Source: Boseongicola sp. SB0675_bin_26 (GTDB lineage Bacteria > Pseudomonadota > Alphaproteobacteria > Rhodobacterales > Rhodobacteraceae). From it: a stretch of DNA of 7,414 nt. Numbering within the stretch: the stretch's first letter is position 1; each line of letters begins with the position of its first letter. The DNA lies in the NCBI GenBank assembly GCA_009843725.1, contig VYCX01000110.1, positions 1 through 7,414 on the forward strand, read 5' to 3'. The notes under the pieces are model-generated. The model searched no databases, had not been told where the DNA came from, and was given only the letters and a program-made list of their open reading frames with translations. The position numbers and the translations under genes are program-made. This document shows positions 1 to 6,323 of this stretch, piece by piece.

Positions 1-176
1 AGGTCGACCCGGCCAAGCGACGCCTTCCGTCCGTCGACGGTGCAGGTCCAGGTTCCCGTGCCCGTCGGGTAGACGCGGACGCTGAGCGACGGGACCGCCT
101 TGTCATGGACCGAGTATTCGCTCGCGGCAGGCTTGAGCCGCCTTGCGCGTGCGTCCGTCAGCCGGACCCGGGTCAT
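1..176 (-). CDS. Second tyrosine recombinase/integrase, N-terminal part only (runs off left edge)
   Basis: Reading leftward from an ATG at 176, there are 58 codons without a stop up to the window edge. The peptide begins MTRVRLTDARARRLKP and contains SVRVYPTGTGTW. It lines up along its length with the start of the neighbouring recombinase (MSRTRLTDAKVRDLRP and FGVRILPSGGKRY). This is the arm-type DNA-binding domain found at the N-terminus of many phage and island integrases; the catalytic domain is not in the window. Its ATG overlaps the stop codon of the upstream recombinase (ATGA), so the two are probably translated together. I infer that it is a diverged duplicate of the first gene. Whether it is intact, and whether a third recombinase follows, cannot be seen. 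Confidence 0.8.
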   Translation of the reverse strand, partial: MTRVRLTDARARRLKPAASEYSVHDKAVPSLSVRVYPTGTGTWTCTVDGRKASLGRVD

Positions 177-1291
177 GTCCGTCGCTCCGCAAGAACGGCG
201 CCCATCGCGACCGCCGCCCTGTCCGCCTCCGCCTCGGTGTCGTGGACGTACTTGAGCGTGGTTTGCGGATCGCCGTGACCGAGCAGCCGCCCCACCGTGA
301 GGACCGTCTCCCCTCCCGTGACCGCGACACTCGCGTACGCATGTCGCAGGTCGTGGAGGCGGACGTCCCTCAGGCCGGCCGCCGCCCGGATCCGGGACCA
401 GGCATGGCCGAGCGTCGAGCCGACGACCGGGCCGCCGGTCCTGCCGGAAGGAAACGCCCAGGGCGACGTGCGGGGAAGTCCGTCGAGAATCTCGCGGGCC
501 GCAGACGACAGCCACACCGTGCGAGGACCGGTCTTGCCGTCGCGCAGGTGGAGGTGCCCGTCACGGAAGTCTGTCCAGCGAAGCGTCCTGATCTCGCTCG
601 ACCGGCAGCCGGTCAGCGCAAGGAGCCGGATGATCGGGACAGCCAGCGACGGCCCCGCCTCGCGCAGTGCGCGCCCGAGCCGGACGAATTCGGCGTCGGA
701 CAGGAAACGGTCCCGGTTCTTCCTCCTGTACCGCCTGATCCCCCTGCACGGGTTGCTGCTCTCGGGCCGCAGGCCGTCGGCCTCGGCCACCTTCATGATG
801 ACCGACAGCACGGGCATCGACCGGTCCGCCGACACCGGCGTCGCGTGCAAGGAGGCGAACCAGTCCCGCACGTCCTGCGCCGTGATCTCCGCGATCTGAC
901 GGCCCCGGAACCAGGGCAGGATCTGGTTGCAGAGATAGTGCCGGTTCACGGCAAGCGTGCTTTCCTTCCAGTTCCCGCCGTGCCGGCGGAACGCGGTTTC
1001 CGCCACGGTCTCGAACAGCGTTTCCTCGTCCGAGGCGGGGCGTCCGGCCCGGATCGAGGCAAGCATGCCCCTCGCCCTGTCCCGCGCCCCGGCGACGGTC
1101 ATGGTGGCAGGGTCGCCCACGATCTTCCAGATCCGCCGGCCTTCGTGCTGGCTGTGAATGAAATAGCGTTTCCCGCCGCTGGGCAGGATCCTGACGCCGA
1201 ACCCCGCGAGGACGGTGTCCCTGACGTTCCTGGTGGCCTTCTTCGGACGCAGGTCGCGGACCTTCGCGTCGGTGAGTCGTGTCCTTGACAT
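173..1291 (-). CDS. Tyrosine site-specific recombinase (phage/island integrase), 372 aa, complete
   Basis: This enzyme would cut and rejoin DNA at attachment sites to insert or excise a mobile element, forming a covalent 3'-phosphotyrosine intermediate. The first 80 residues form an arm-type N-terminal domain (RLTDAKVRDLRP, then VRILPSGGKRYF). A core-binding helical domain occupies about residues 90-180 and the catalytic domain about 195-355. All six catalytic residues of the family are visible: R230 in TGCRSSEIRTLRW, K253 in GKTG, H313 and R316 in LHDLRH, H339 in LLGHG, and the nucleophile Y348 in LKYVH. The length is usual for the family. The start at 1291 is supported by a strong purine-rich ribosome binding site. 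The gene ends in an ATGA overlap with a second recombinase gene. Its 5' end faces a thiolase gene that is broken about 110 bp away, so it probably belongs to the element that broke it. Function class is certain; the element type is inferred. Confidence 0.95.
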   Translation of the reverse strand: MSRTRLTDAKVRDLRPKKATRNVRDTVLAGFGVRILPSGGKRYFIHSQHEGRRIWKIVGDPATMTVAGARDRARGMLASIRAGRPASDEETLFETVAETAFRRHGGNWKESTLAVNRHYLCNQILPWFRGRQIAEITAQDVRDWFASLHATPVSADRSMPVLSVIMKVAEADGLRPESSNPCRGIRRYRRKNRDRFLSDAEFVRLGRALREAGPSLAVPIIRLLALTGCRSSEIRTLRWTDFRDGHLHLRDGKTGPRTVWLSSAAREILDGLPRTSPWAFPSGRTGGPVVGSTLGHAWSRIRAAAGLRDVRLHDLRHAYASVAVTGGETVLTVGRLLGHGDPQTTLKYVHDTEAEADRAAVAMGAVLAERRT

Positions 1292-1297
1292 GATTCT

Positions 1298-1307
1298 CTT
1301 CCTCCTT
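1298..1307 (-). promoter_or_regulatory. Ribosome binding site of the complete recombinase
   Basis: On the minus strand this reads AAGGAGGAAG, six bases before the ATG at 1291. It is close to the full anti-16S consensus and fixes the start codon. No convincing promoter was found in the roughly 100 bp upstream (1308-1414); a TTGATA hexamer lies there, but without a good -10 at standard spacing. Confidence 0.75.
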
Positions 1308-1395
1308 CCGGTTGCAGGATCGGGAGAAAACGCTTGCGGTTCCGCCCGAATCCGCGATCTTGAGAGGAAGAAAGAGACCCTGTATCAATGCCTTA

Positions 1396-1408
1396 GCACC
1401 GAAGGTGC
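1396..1408. repeat. Small palindrome at the element/thiolase junction
   Basis: The sequence GCACC-GAA-GGTGC is a 5-bp inverted repeat around three bases. It lies directly beside, and partly overlaps, the tandem repeat that marks the end of thiolase homology. Tyrosine recombinase core sites often carry short inverted arms, so it may be part of the attachment site. A stem this short also arises by chance in GC-rich DNA. Confidence 0.35.
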
Positions 1409-1429
1409 GGCTCCAAGGTGTGCGGCTCC
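1402..1429 (+). repeat. Tandem near-duplicate at the thiolase break, candidate attachment site
   Basis: Two copies lie back to back: AAGGTGCGGCTCC at 1402-1414 and AAGGTGTGCGGCTCC at 1415-1429. They are identical apart from a missing TG in the first. The right copy is thiolase coding sequence for the residues K-V-C-G-S, which include the catalytic cysteine. The left copy is in a different frame and sits on the recombinase side. Thiolase reading cannot extend further left, because an in-frame TAG lies at 1394-1396. I infer that this is the junction of an integrated element (attL or attR), possibly with the left copy contributed by the element. The matching junction should lie beyond the left window edge. 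Confidence 0.5.
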
Positions 1430-2362
1430 GGAATGAAAGCGGTCATGCAGGCCCGTGACGCGATATCCGCGGGAACTGCTGACGTGGTCGTGGCGGGCGG
1501 CATGGAGAGCATGACTGGTGCGCCCTACCTCCTGCCTTCGGGCCGGGCGGGTGCGAAGGTCGGCCACACGAAGATGCTTGACCACATGATGCTCGACGGG
1601 CTGGAGGACGCGTTCGCGATGGCAACGGACGGCAGCCGGCGGTCGATGGGCACGTTCGGCGAGGACTGTGCGGAGAAATACCAGTTCACGCGCGACGAAC
1701 AGGACGCGTACGCGATCGCAAGCGTGACGCGTGCGAAGCTGGCCACGGCCGAGGGTCGCTTCGACTGGGAAATCGCCCCGGTGACGGTGAAGGCCCGGAA
1801 GGGTGCGACGGTCGTGGACAGCGACGAAGGACCCCGGAAGATCGACCTTGACAGGATACCGGGCTTGCGTCCCGCCTTCAGGAAGGACGGGACAATTACG
1901 GCCGCTTCGTCATCTTCGATAAATGACGGCGCCGCGGCCGTAGTGCTGGCTCTTGCCTCCGTTGCTGAGTCGCTTGATTTGACTCCGGTCGCCCGGATCG
2001 CGGGGCATGCGACCTTTGCTGGCGAGCCGGGCTGGTTCACCACGGCACCGGTTTTCGCGAAGCGCGCGCTTCTCGAAATGGTCGGCTGGGATCTCGACGC
2101 CGTGGACCTGTTTGAAGTCAACGAGGCGTTTGCCTGCGTTCCCATGGCGTCGATGCGGGAAATGGGCATAGAGCATGAACGCCTGAACGTGCATGGCGGC
2201 GCCGTGGCGCTCGGCCATCCGATCGGGGCGTCGGGCGCGCGCATCATCGTGACGCTGCTCGGTGCCATGAAGGTGAGAAGGGCACGGAAAGGCGTGGCCT
2301 CGATCTGCATCGGTGGCGGAGAGGCCACCGCGATCGCGATCGAATCCGAGTTCCATTCCTGA
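1415..2362 (+). pseudogene. Thiolase (acetyl-CoA acetyltransferase family), 5'-truncated remnant
   Basis: Thiolases make or split beta-ketoacyl-CoA, for example acetoacetyl-CoA from two acetyl-CoA. This reading frame encodes about 315 residues and matches the family from the nucleophile motif onward. It shows KVCGSGMKAV with the catalytic cysteine (codon 1421-1423), AGGMESMTGAPYLLP, FEVNEAFA, NVHGGAVALGHPIGASG with the catalytic histidine, and CIGGGEA with the second catalytic cysteine near the C-terminus. A normal family member is about 390 residues with its nucleophile near residue 89, so roughly 85-90 N-terminal residues are missing. An in-frame stop lies at 1394-1396. The only nearby start-like codon is a GTG at 1418, and I see no ribosome binding site for it. 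The rest of the frame is open to a normal C-terminus, so the break looks recent. It is almost certainly inactive alone, because part of the N-terminal fold is gone. The specific substrate cannot be assigned. Confidence 0.9.
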
Positions 2363-2642
2363 GTCACTGTGGTTTCGACATTCCCTGCAAATTGAGACAC
2401 ACGCCCGGTTCGGTCAGATTCGGGGTCCACGAAGTACATCGTGACCTTGTCTGCGTGTCTTTTGATACCTGCGTGCACGAGCCTCGTCGCCCCACTTGCC
2501 TGCCCAAAGAAGGCCATGCAGAAACGCACAAACGCACACACCCGGTACTCGAATATGGCTCAATCCGGCGAGCAATTGTAAACGGCCCATGTCTGTCAGG
2601 ATTGATTGAACAACCAAGCAATCTGACGGTTGCGGGCAGCCA
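2363..2642. other. Intergenic stretch between thiolase remnant and insertion sequence, no gene recognised
   Basis: These 280 bp have weak open frames on both strands, but none has a recognisable motif or a convincing ribosome binding site. The base composition is lower in GC than the flanking genes, with local A/T-rich patches. Bases 2366-2397 start with TGT and end with ACA, which is vaguely like an insertion-sequence end, but no inverted partner was found. I see no terminator with a T-run after the thiolase stop. Before the insertion sequence arrived, this stretch joined directly to 4293-4374 as the region upstream of rmuC. Confidence 0.5.
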
Positions 2643-2651
2643 GTTCCGGCA
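2643..2651. repeat. Target site duplication, left copy
   Basis: The 9-mer GTTCCGGCA directly abuts the left terminal inverted repeat and recurs, identical, directly after the right one. It is the signature of a transposition event and fixes the element boundary to the base. Confidence 0.85.
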
Positions 2652-2667
2652 CAGCAATTCCCGATAG
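2652..2667 (+). repeat. Left terminal inverted repeat of the insertion sequence
   Basis: CAGCAATTCCCGATAG, identical over 16 bases to the reverse complement of 4268-4283. The next inward bases (GATTT left, CCTTG right) no longer match, so the repeat ends here. Confidence 0.88.
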
Positions 2668-2782
2668 GATTTCTTTTCGTTCATTATCAGTCGGTTGCGC
2701 GGGCGCCACGAATTTTCTTTCGTAGACTTTCTGTGCCGGATCGGCTTTGCTGCGTCCAAACAGGCAAAAGCCGAGCAGGAAA

Positions 2783-4117
2783 ATGTCCGGAAACTCCTTT
2801 CGCAGGCATCTGTCGATGCCCGGCATGCTTCGCGCGGTGCGCGAATGCTTCGACTGTGTCCCCGACCCGATCGACGCGCGCGACTTCAGCCTCTCCGACT
2901 GCCTGATGTCGGGGCTGGCGGTGTTCTCGCTCAAGATCCCGTCGCTGCTGCAGTTCGACACGCAGGTGCGCGGCGGCGAGGATCCGGTCAAGGCGCGGAA
3001 TCTCCGCTCGCTTTTCGGCGTGGAGAAGGTGCCCTCGGACACGCGGATGCGCGAGCGGCTCGACGAGGTCGACCCGCGCGGCCTGCGCCGCTGCTTCAAG
3101 AGCATCCATGCCGCCCTGCAGCGCGGGAAGGTGCTCGAAGGCTGGACGGTGTTCGGCGGGCACCTCCTGATCTCGGTGGACGGGACCGGCCACCATTCCT
3201 CTCACAAGGTCAGCTGCAAGCGCTGCTGCGTCAAGAACCACCGCGACGGGTCGAAGACGTACTGCCACCTGGCCCTGGGCGCGGCGATCGTCCACCCCGA
3301 CCACGCCGAAGTGTTCCCCTTGGCCCCGGAGCCGATCCGGAACGAGGACGGCACGCGGAAGAACGACTGCGAGCGCAACGCCTCGAAGCGGCTCATCGAG
3401 GACCTCCGCCGGGAGCATCCGCACATGAAGGCGGTCATCGTCGAGGACGGGCTGGCGTCCAACGGGCCGCACATCATGCTGCTGAAGGAGAAGGATCTCC
3501 GCTTCATCCTCGGCGCGAAGCCGGGCGACCACGAACTCCTGTTCAGCTGGTTCGAGACCAGCGACACGAAGCAGGCCTGGGAGAGACGCGACGGGAAGAC
3601 CGGCATCGTGCACCGCTTCGAGTGGGACCACGACCTGCCGCTCAACGACGCGAACTTCGGCCTCAGGGTCAACATGCTGAAATGCGAGGAGACTGACACG
3701 AAAGGGCAGACGAAGACGTTCTCGTGGGTCACCGACCTCCCGCTGGACCGGGACACGGTGATGTCCGTCATGCGGTGCGGCCGCCGCAGGTGGGCGATCG
3801 AGAACGAGACGTTCCAGACACTGAAGGCGCGGGACGCATACAGATTCGAGCACAATTTCGGCCATGGCAAGAACCACCTGTCGGACGTCTTCGCGACGCT
3901 CGCCATGCTCGCCTTCCTGATCGACCAGGTGCAGCGGCACTGCTGCCCGCTGTTCGGAAGGGCGCACAAGCACCAGAAACGCATCCTCTATCTCTGGAAC
4001 CGGATGCGGGAGCTGGTCGGGACTTTCGTCTTCCCGGACTGGAAGACACTCTACCGCGCGCTCGCGGGGGAGCTGGGCAAGGAGGACTATGTCGGCCTCA
4101 TCCGCGCCGGGCCGTAG
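2783..4117 (+). CDS. IS4-like DDE transposase, 444 aa
   Basis: This is the enzyme that would cut the element out at its inverted repeats and join it to a new target, using two metal ions held by a D-D-E triad. Candidate catalytic residues are D133 in SVDGTGHHSS, D222 in VEDGLASNGPH and E340 in RRRWAIENETFQTLK, the last resembling the IS4-type R-x3-E...K signature. Between the first two lies a cysteine cluster (C145-x2-C148-C149, then C161-H162) that could bind metal. The stretch HPDHAEVFPLAPEPI is typical of this transposase type. I chose the ATG at 2783, preceded by a modest AGCAGGA; a TTG at 2747 would add 12 residues, and an ATG at 2819 would be shorter. The gene is intact and within the normal size range. 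The subgroup within IS4/ISNCY-type elements is uncertain. Confidence 0.9.
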   Translation: MSGNSFRRHLSMPGMLRAVRECFDCVPDPIDARDFSLSDCLMSGLAVFSLKIPSLLQFDTQVRGGEDPVKARNLRSLFGVEKVPSDTRMRERLDEVDPRGLRRCFKSIHAALQRGKVLEGWTVFGGHLLISVDGTGHHSSHKVSCKRCCVKNHRDGSKTYCHLALGAAIVHPDHAEVFPLAPEPIRNEDGTRKNDCERNASKRLIEDLRREHPHMKAVIVEDGLASNGPHIMLLKEKDLRFILGAKPGDHELLFSWFETSDTKQAWERRDGKTGIVHRFEWDHDLPLNDANFGLRVNMLKCEETDTKGQTKTFSWVTDLPLDRDTVMSVMRCGRRRWAIENETFQTLKARDAYRFEHNFGHGKNHLSDVFATLAMLAFLIDQVQRHCCPLFGRAHKHQKRILYLWNRMRELVGTFVFPDWKTLYRALAGELGKEDYVGLIRAGP

Positions 4118-4267
4118 CCGCCCCGGCCACGCTCGACCGAACCTGATCCCGCCCTTCGCCGCAACTCCGGAACCCCGGGCAGCTGCTCGGGCTTCAGTCG
4201 TGCCCGCGTCGACCGGCAGGGCCTCGCGTCCGACCGAAAAGACCGTCGGGGCGGCCAACTGCCAAGG

Positions 4268-4283
4268 CTATCGGGAATTGCTG
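4268..4283 (-). repeat. Right terminal inverted repeat of the insertion sequence
   Basis: CTATCGGGAATTGCTG, the exact reverse complement of the left end. The 150 bp between the transposase stop and this repeat hold no other gene that I can support. Confidence 0.88.
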
Positions 4284-4292
4284 GTTCCGGCA
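4284..4292. repeat. Target site duplication, right copy
   Basis: GTTCCGGCA, identical to the left copy. Removing the element and one copy would restore a continuous upstream region running into rmuC, with the insertion point 82 bp before its start codon. Confidence 0.85.
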
Positions 4293-4301
4293 CAATAGGA
4301 C

Positions 4302-4307
4302 TTGACT
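4302..4307 (+). promoter_or_regulatory. Possible -35 hexamer upstream of rmuC
   Basis: TTGACT starts 10 bp beyond the end of the insertion sequence and would suit a housekeeping -35. The candidate -10 at normal spacing (about 4325-4331) is poor, so this is only a weak suggestion. If real, the insertion sits just upstream of the rmuC promoter rather than cutting it off. Confidence 0.2.
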
Positions 4308-4359
4308 CAGGATTCGACCGGGTCCGCCAATCGCAATACTCTGGTCCAACGCTGGGCAG

Positions 4360-4366
4360 AAGGGGA
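4360..4366 (+). promoter_or_regulatory. Ribosome binding site of rmuC
   Basis: AAGGGGA lies eight bases before the ATG at 4375 and supports that start over the second in-frame ATG at 4387. Confidence 0.6.
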
Positions 4367-4374
4367 ATTGAGCA

Positions 4375-5796
4375 ATGGAATTCGACATGTCGACCCTGAC
4401 ATTTGCAGGGATTGTGATTCTGGCGCTGCTGGTTGCCTACGCCCTGTTTCGCCGTTCAGGAGGCGATGCCGTAACGCTGCAATCCGAGATGTCCTCCTTG
4501 AGGAGGGACGCCAAGGAGAAGGATGAGCAGCTTGTCGAAGCGCGGAGCAACGCTGACAGGTACGAGGCGCTCGCGATCGAGCGAAAGGAAGAGATCGAGA
4601 GGCTGAACGGTGACCTGTCGAAGCTGCGCAAGAGGCTGGACGAAGAGACGGAGAAGCAGACCAGGCTGTCAAAGAGGATTTCGGAACTTGAAACCGGGGC
4701 GAAGGCGGAGAAGGCGGCGTCGGAAGAGAAGATCGAGGTGCTGACCAAGGTCCGGGAGGAAATGGAATCCAAGTTCAGGGATTTGGCGATGGAAGCTCTG
4801 AAGGTGCAGGGCGAACAGTTCTCGAAAGCCAATCTCGAGAAGCTCAATTTGGCACTTACGCCCCTGAAGGAGCATGTCGGTCACTTCGAAAAGGAACTCA
4901 AGGCTGTTCACAAGGCTACGATCGAGGACCGAACCAAGCTCAAAACCGAGATCGAACAGCTAAGCAGGCGATCCGAAGCGATTTCCCAAGAGGCGGTGGC
5001 CCTGACGCGCGCGCTGAAGGGAGACCGGCAGCGGCAGGGCGCTTGGGGCGAGATGATACTCGAAAGCATCTTGGAGCGCTCAGGCCTGCGCGAGGGGGAG
5101 GAATACGAAACCCAGGCCCACAGGGTAAGCGACGAAGGCGACCGGCTTCGCCCGGATGTTGTCGTGAGCATCCCTGGCGGAAAAACCTTGGTCATCGACA
5201 GCAAGGTGTCGCTCGTGGCGTACACGGATGCGGTGAATTCGGAAGACGAAAAAGACGCGTCAAGCGCGCGCAAGCGGCATGTCGCCTCGCTGAAGAGCCA
5301 CATAGACGACCTTGCGGCAAAGGGCTACCCGCATGCCGAGAACTCGACCGTCGACTATGTCATCCTGTTCGTGCCGATCGAGGGAGCGCTTTCCGAGGCA
5401 TTGCGCATGGACGGCAAATTGACCGAATACGCGTTGGAGAAGGACGTCACGATCGCGACCCCGACGACACTGATGATGGCGTTGAAGACGATCGCGCATG
5501 TGTGGGCGGTCGAGCGCCGCAACCAGAATGCCGAAGCCATCGCAGAACGGGCTGGGCGCCTCTATGACAAGGTCGTTGGATTTCTTGACAACATGGAGAA
5601 TGTCGGCAGGCGGCTCGTTCAGGCGCAGGAGGCATATCAGGACGCGTTTGGACAGCTTTCCAGAGGTCGGGGCAATCTCCTGAGCCACGTCGAGAAGCTG
5701 AAGGAACTCGGCGCGAAAACCAACAAGTCCATAGGTGTCTCGTTTGACAACAGCGAGAGCGCGGTCGGGCGGATCGAGCACGATCCGAACGAATGA
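4375..5796 (+). CDS. rmuC: DNA recombination protein RmuC, 473 aa
   Basis: RmuC-family proteins limit DNA inversion and rearrangement at short inverted repeats; the biochemical activity is thought to be nuclease-like. A membrane anchor covers about residues 8-25 (TFAGIVILALLVAYALF), so the protein is likely held at the inner membrane facing the cytoplasm. Residues 35-210 are a highly charged coiled coil rich in E, K and R. The conserved C-terminal domain starts near residue 216 with GDRQRQGAWGEMILE. It includes RPDVVVSIPGGKTLVIDSK, whose D261 and D275-x-K277 fit a PD-(D/E)xK nuclease core, then FVPIEGAL (331-339) and PTTLMMALKTIAHVW (363-377). All expected blocks are present, and the length is normal. 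The gene is alone on its strand. An insertion sequence ends 82 bp before its start, which may have changed its promoter. It is the most confidently identified gene in the window. Confidence 0.96.
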   Translation: MEFDMSTLTFAGIVILALLVAYALFRRSGGDAVTLQSEMSSLRRDAKEKDEQLVEARSNADRYEALAIERKEEIERLNGDLSKLRKRLDEETEKQTRLSKRISELETGAKAEKAASEEKIEVLTKVREEMESKFRDLAMEALKVQGEQFSKANLEKLNLALTPLKEHVGHFEKELKAVHKATIEDRTKLKTEIEQLSRRSEAISQEAVALTRALKGDRQRQGAWGEMILESILERSGLREGEEYETQAHRVSDEGDRLRPDVVVSIPGGKTLVIDSKVSLVAYTDAVNSEDEKDASSARKRHVASLKSHIDDLAAKGYPHAENSTVDYVILFVPIEGALSEALRMDGKLTEYALEKDVTIATPTTLMMALKTIAHVWAVERRNQNAEAIAERAGRLYDKVVGFLDNMENVGRRLVQAQEAYQDAFGQLSRGRGNLLSHVEKLKELGAKTNKSIGVSFDNSESAVGRIEHDPNE

Positions 5797-5869
5797 GCAG
5801 GGAATTACATGCGTGAGTGACCATCGAGTCATCAGGACAATTTGGTAGGCTAAGACGATGGAACATGAC

Positions 5870-5905
5870 GCTTGCGGCGCAAGCCGGAAGGGCGGGCCTC
5901 CCGCC
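5870..5905. terminator. Pair of GC-rich hairpins downstream of rmuC
   Basis: GCTTGC-GGC-GCAAGC (5870-5884) is followed after six bases by GGCGGG-CCT-CCCGCC (5891-5905). Both are perfect 6-bp stems with three-base loops, 74 bp past the rmuC stop. No T-run follows, so a classical rho-independent terminator is not shown. They could act as mRNA 3'-end barriers or be part of a repeat element. Confidence 0.35.
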
Positions 5906-6023
5906 GATCTTCGACACGGCGTTGCGCGGCCACGCTGCGAGGCCTTTCTGCCAGAACGAGGCGTCCGGGATTGACGCACCTGCACGGACGAGGCGTTTGC
6001 GTTGGCAGCCGCTGCTGACCCGT

Positions 6024-6070
6024 GAAATCAGTGCGTGAGAGACCAGATGGTCTCTCACGCATATGATTTC
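6024..6070. terminator. 47-bp interrupted palindrome, candidate bidirectional terminator
   Basis: The core is a perfect 14-bp inverted repeat (TGCGTGAGAGACCA, two bases GA, then its reverse complement) at 6032-6061. After a one- or two-base break it continues as a further perfect 7-bp pair, GAAATCA at 6024-6030 with TGATTTC at 6064-6070. The folded RNA would be a 21-pair stem with a small bulge on either strand, between two genes that point at each other. That placement suits a two-way terminator. The weak T content after the stem means a protein-binding site or mobile palindrome is also possible. Confidence 0.5.
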
Positions 6071-6091
6071 CAATGATCATGGGTTGACGAC

Positions 6092-6109
6092 CGGAGCGAA
6101 AACGCTCCG
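6092..6109. terminator. Tight hairpin with AAAA loop
   Basis: CGGAGCG-AAAA-CGCTCCG is a perfect 7-bp GC-rich stem around four A bases, 22 bp beyond the long palindrome. No T-run follows on the plus strand. It may help end transcription of the convergent genes or be part of the same intergenic repeat. Confidence 0.4.
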
Positions 6110-6323
6110 CCATTTGGGGACCGCGAAAAGCGCCAGCCGTACCTTCCCGGATGTCACCGCGGGCGTTGTCTTCGGCACCATGAAATGAACCTAGACCTTG
6201 TGTGTCTGGCAGCCAGCGATTGTGGCCGTTCGCGTGTCCTGCTTTGTGGCCTCGGCATCGCCATCGGAAGATTTCGCTAAGGTTGTCATCAGTTTCAAGT
6301 CGTTGCCGGCTGGCTTGGGCACC

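Larger units (their letters stand above)
2652..4283 (+). mobile_element. Complete insertion sequence, 1632 bp, IS4-like
   Basis: The ends are perfect 16-bp inverted repeats (CAGCAATTCCCGATAG at the left, its reverse complement at the right), flanked by a perfect 9-bp direct repeat. Inside is one transposase gene filling most of the element, with about 130 bp before it and 166 bp after it. A 9-bp duplication fits the IS4-type range. The unmutated repeats and open transposase frame suggest a recent and possibly still active insertion. It lies between the thiolase remnant and rmuC, in the same direction as both, and could alter expression of rmuC. I cannot name the exact IS; the family is inferred from the transposase. 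Confidence 0.9.
5797..6323. other. Convergent intergenic region rich in hairpins, no convincing gene
   Basis: This 527-bp gap lies between the stop of rmuC and the stop of the oppositely oriented oxidase gene. No reading frame in it has a recognisable motif together with a plausible ribosome binding site. It holds at least four inverted repeats: two small hairpins at 5870-5905, a long interrupted palindrome at 6024-6070 and a tight hairpin at 6092-6109. The segment 6110-6323 shows nothing that I can name. The dense palindromes resemble the repeated intergenic mosaic elements of some alphaproteobacteria, but repetition elsewhere in the genome cannot be tested here. Confidence 0.55.

Noticed and set aside
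143..1288. A 381-codon open frame on the plus strand, opposite the recombinase
   Set aside because: It is antisense to an enzyme with all catalytic residues in place, and its own product is rich in P, R, A and G without motifs.
1418..1420. GTG as a true start of a short functional thiolase
   Set aside because: It sits one codon before the nucleophile cysteine, lacks a ribosome binding site, and would give a protein without the N-terminal part of the thiolase fold.
2366..2397. TGT...ACA stretch resembling an end of an IS21-type element
   Set aside because: No inverted partner, no target duplication and no transposase remnant could be found in the window.
1525..2541. A 338-codon open frame on the minus strand across the thiolase remnant
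   Set aside because: It mirrors thiolase coding sequence for most of its length and has no family motif or ribosome binding site.
2632..2651. A possible promoter split by the insertion (TTGCGG left, AATAGG right of the element)
   Set aside because: Rejoining the sequence gives 17-bp spacing, but both hexamers match the consensus poorly, so the idea is not supported beyond chance.
2747..2782. TTG start 12 codons upstream of the chosen transposase start
   Set aside because: The added residues (LRPNRQKPSRK) look like noncoding DNA translated by chance, and the ATG at 2783 is a better start with a modest ribosome binding site.
2687..4258. A 523-codon open frame on the minus strand, opposite the transposase
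   Set aside because: It is antisense to a clearly identified transposase, runs past the coding part into both noncoding flanks, and has low-complexity R/A/V/E-rich content. It is a by-product of GC-rich codon use.
6077..6181. A 34-residue minus-strand small ORF starting MVPKTTPAVTSGK
   Set aside because: It has no convincing ribosome binding site, its coding part contains the AAAA-loop hairpin, and nothing in the peptide is recognisable. Conservation would be needed to accept it.
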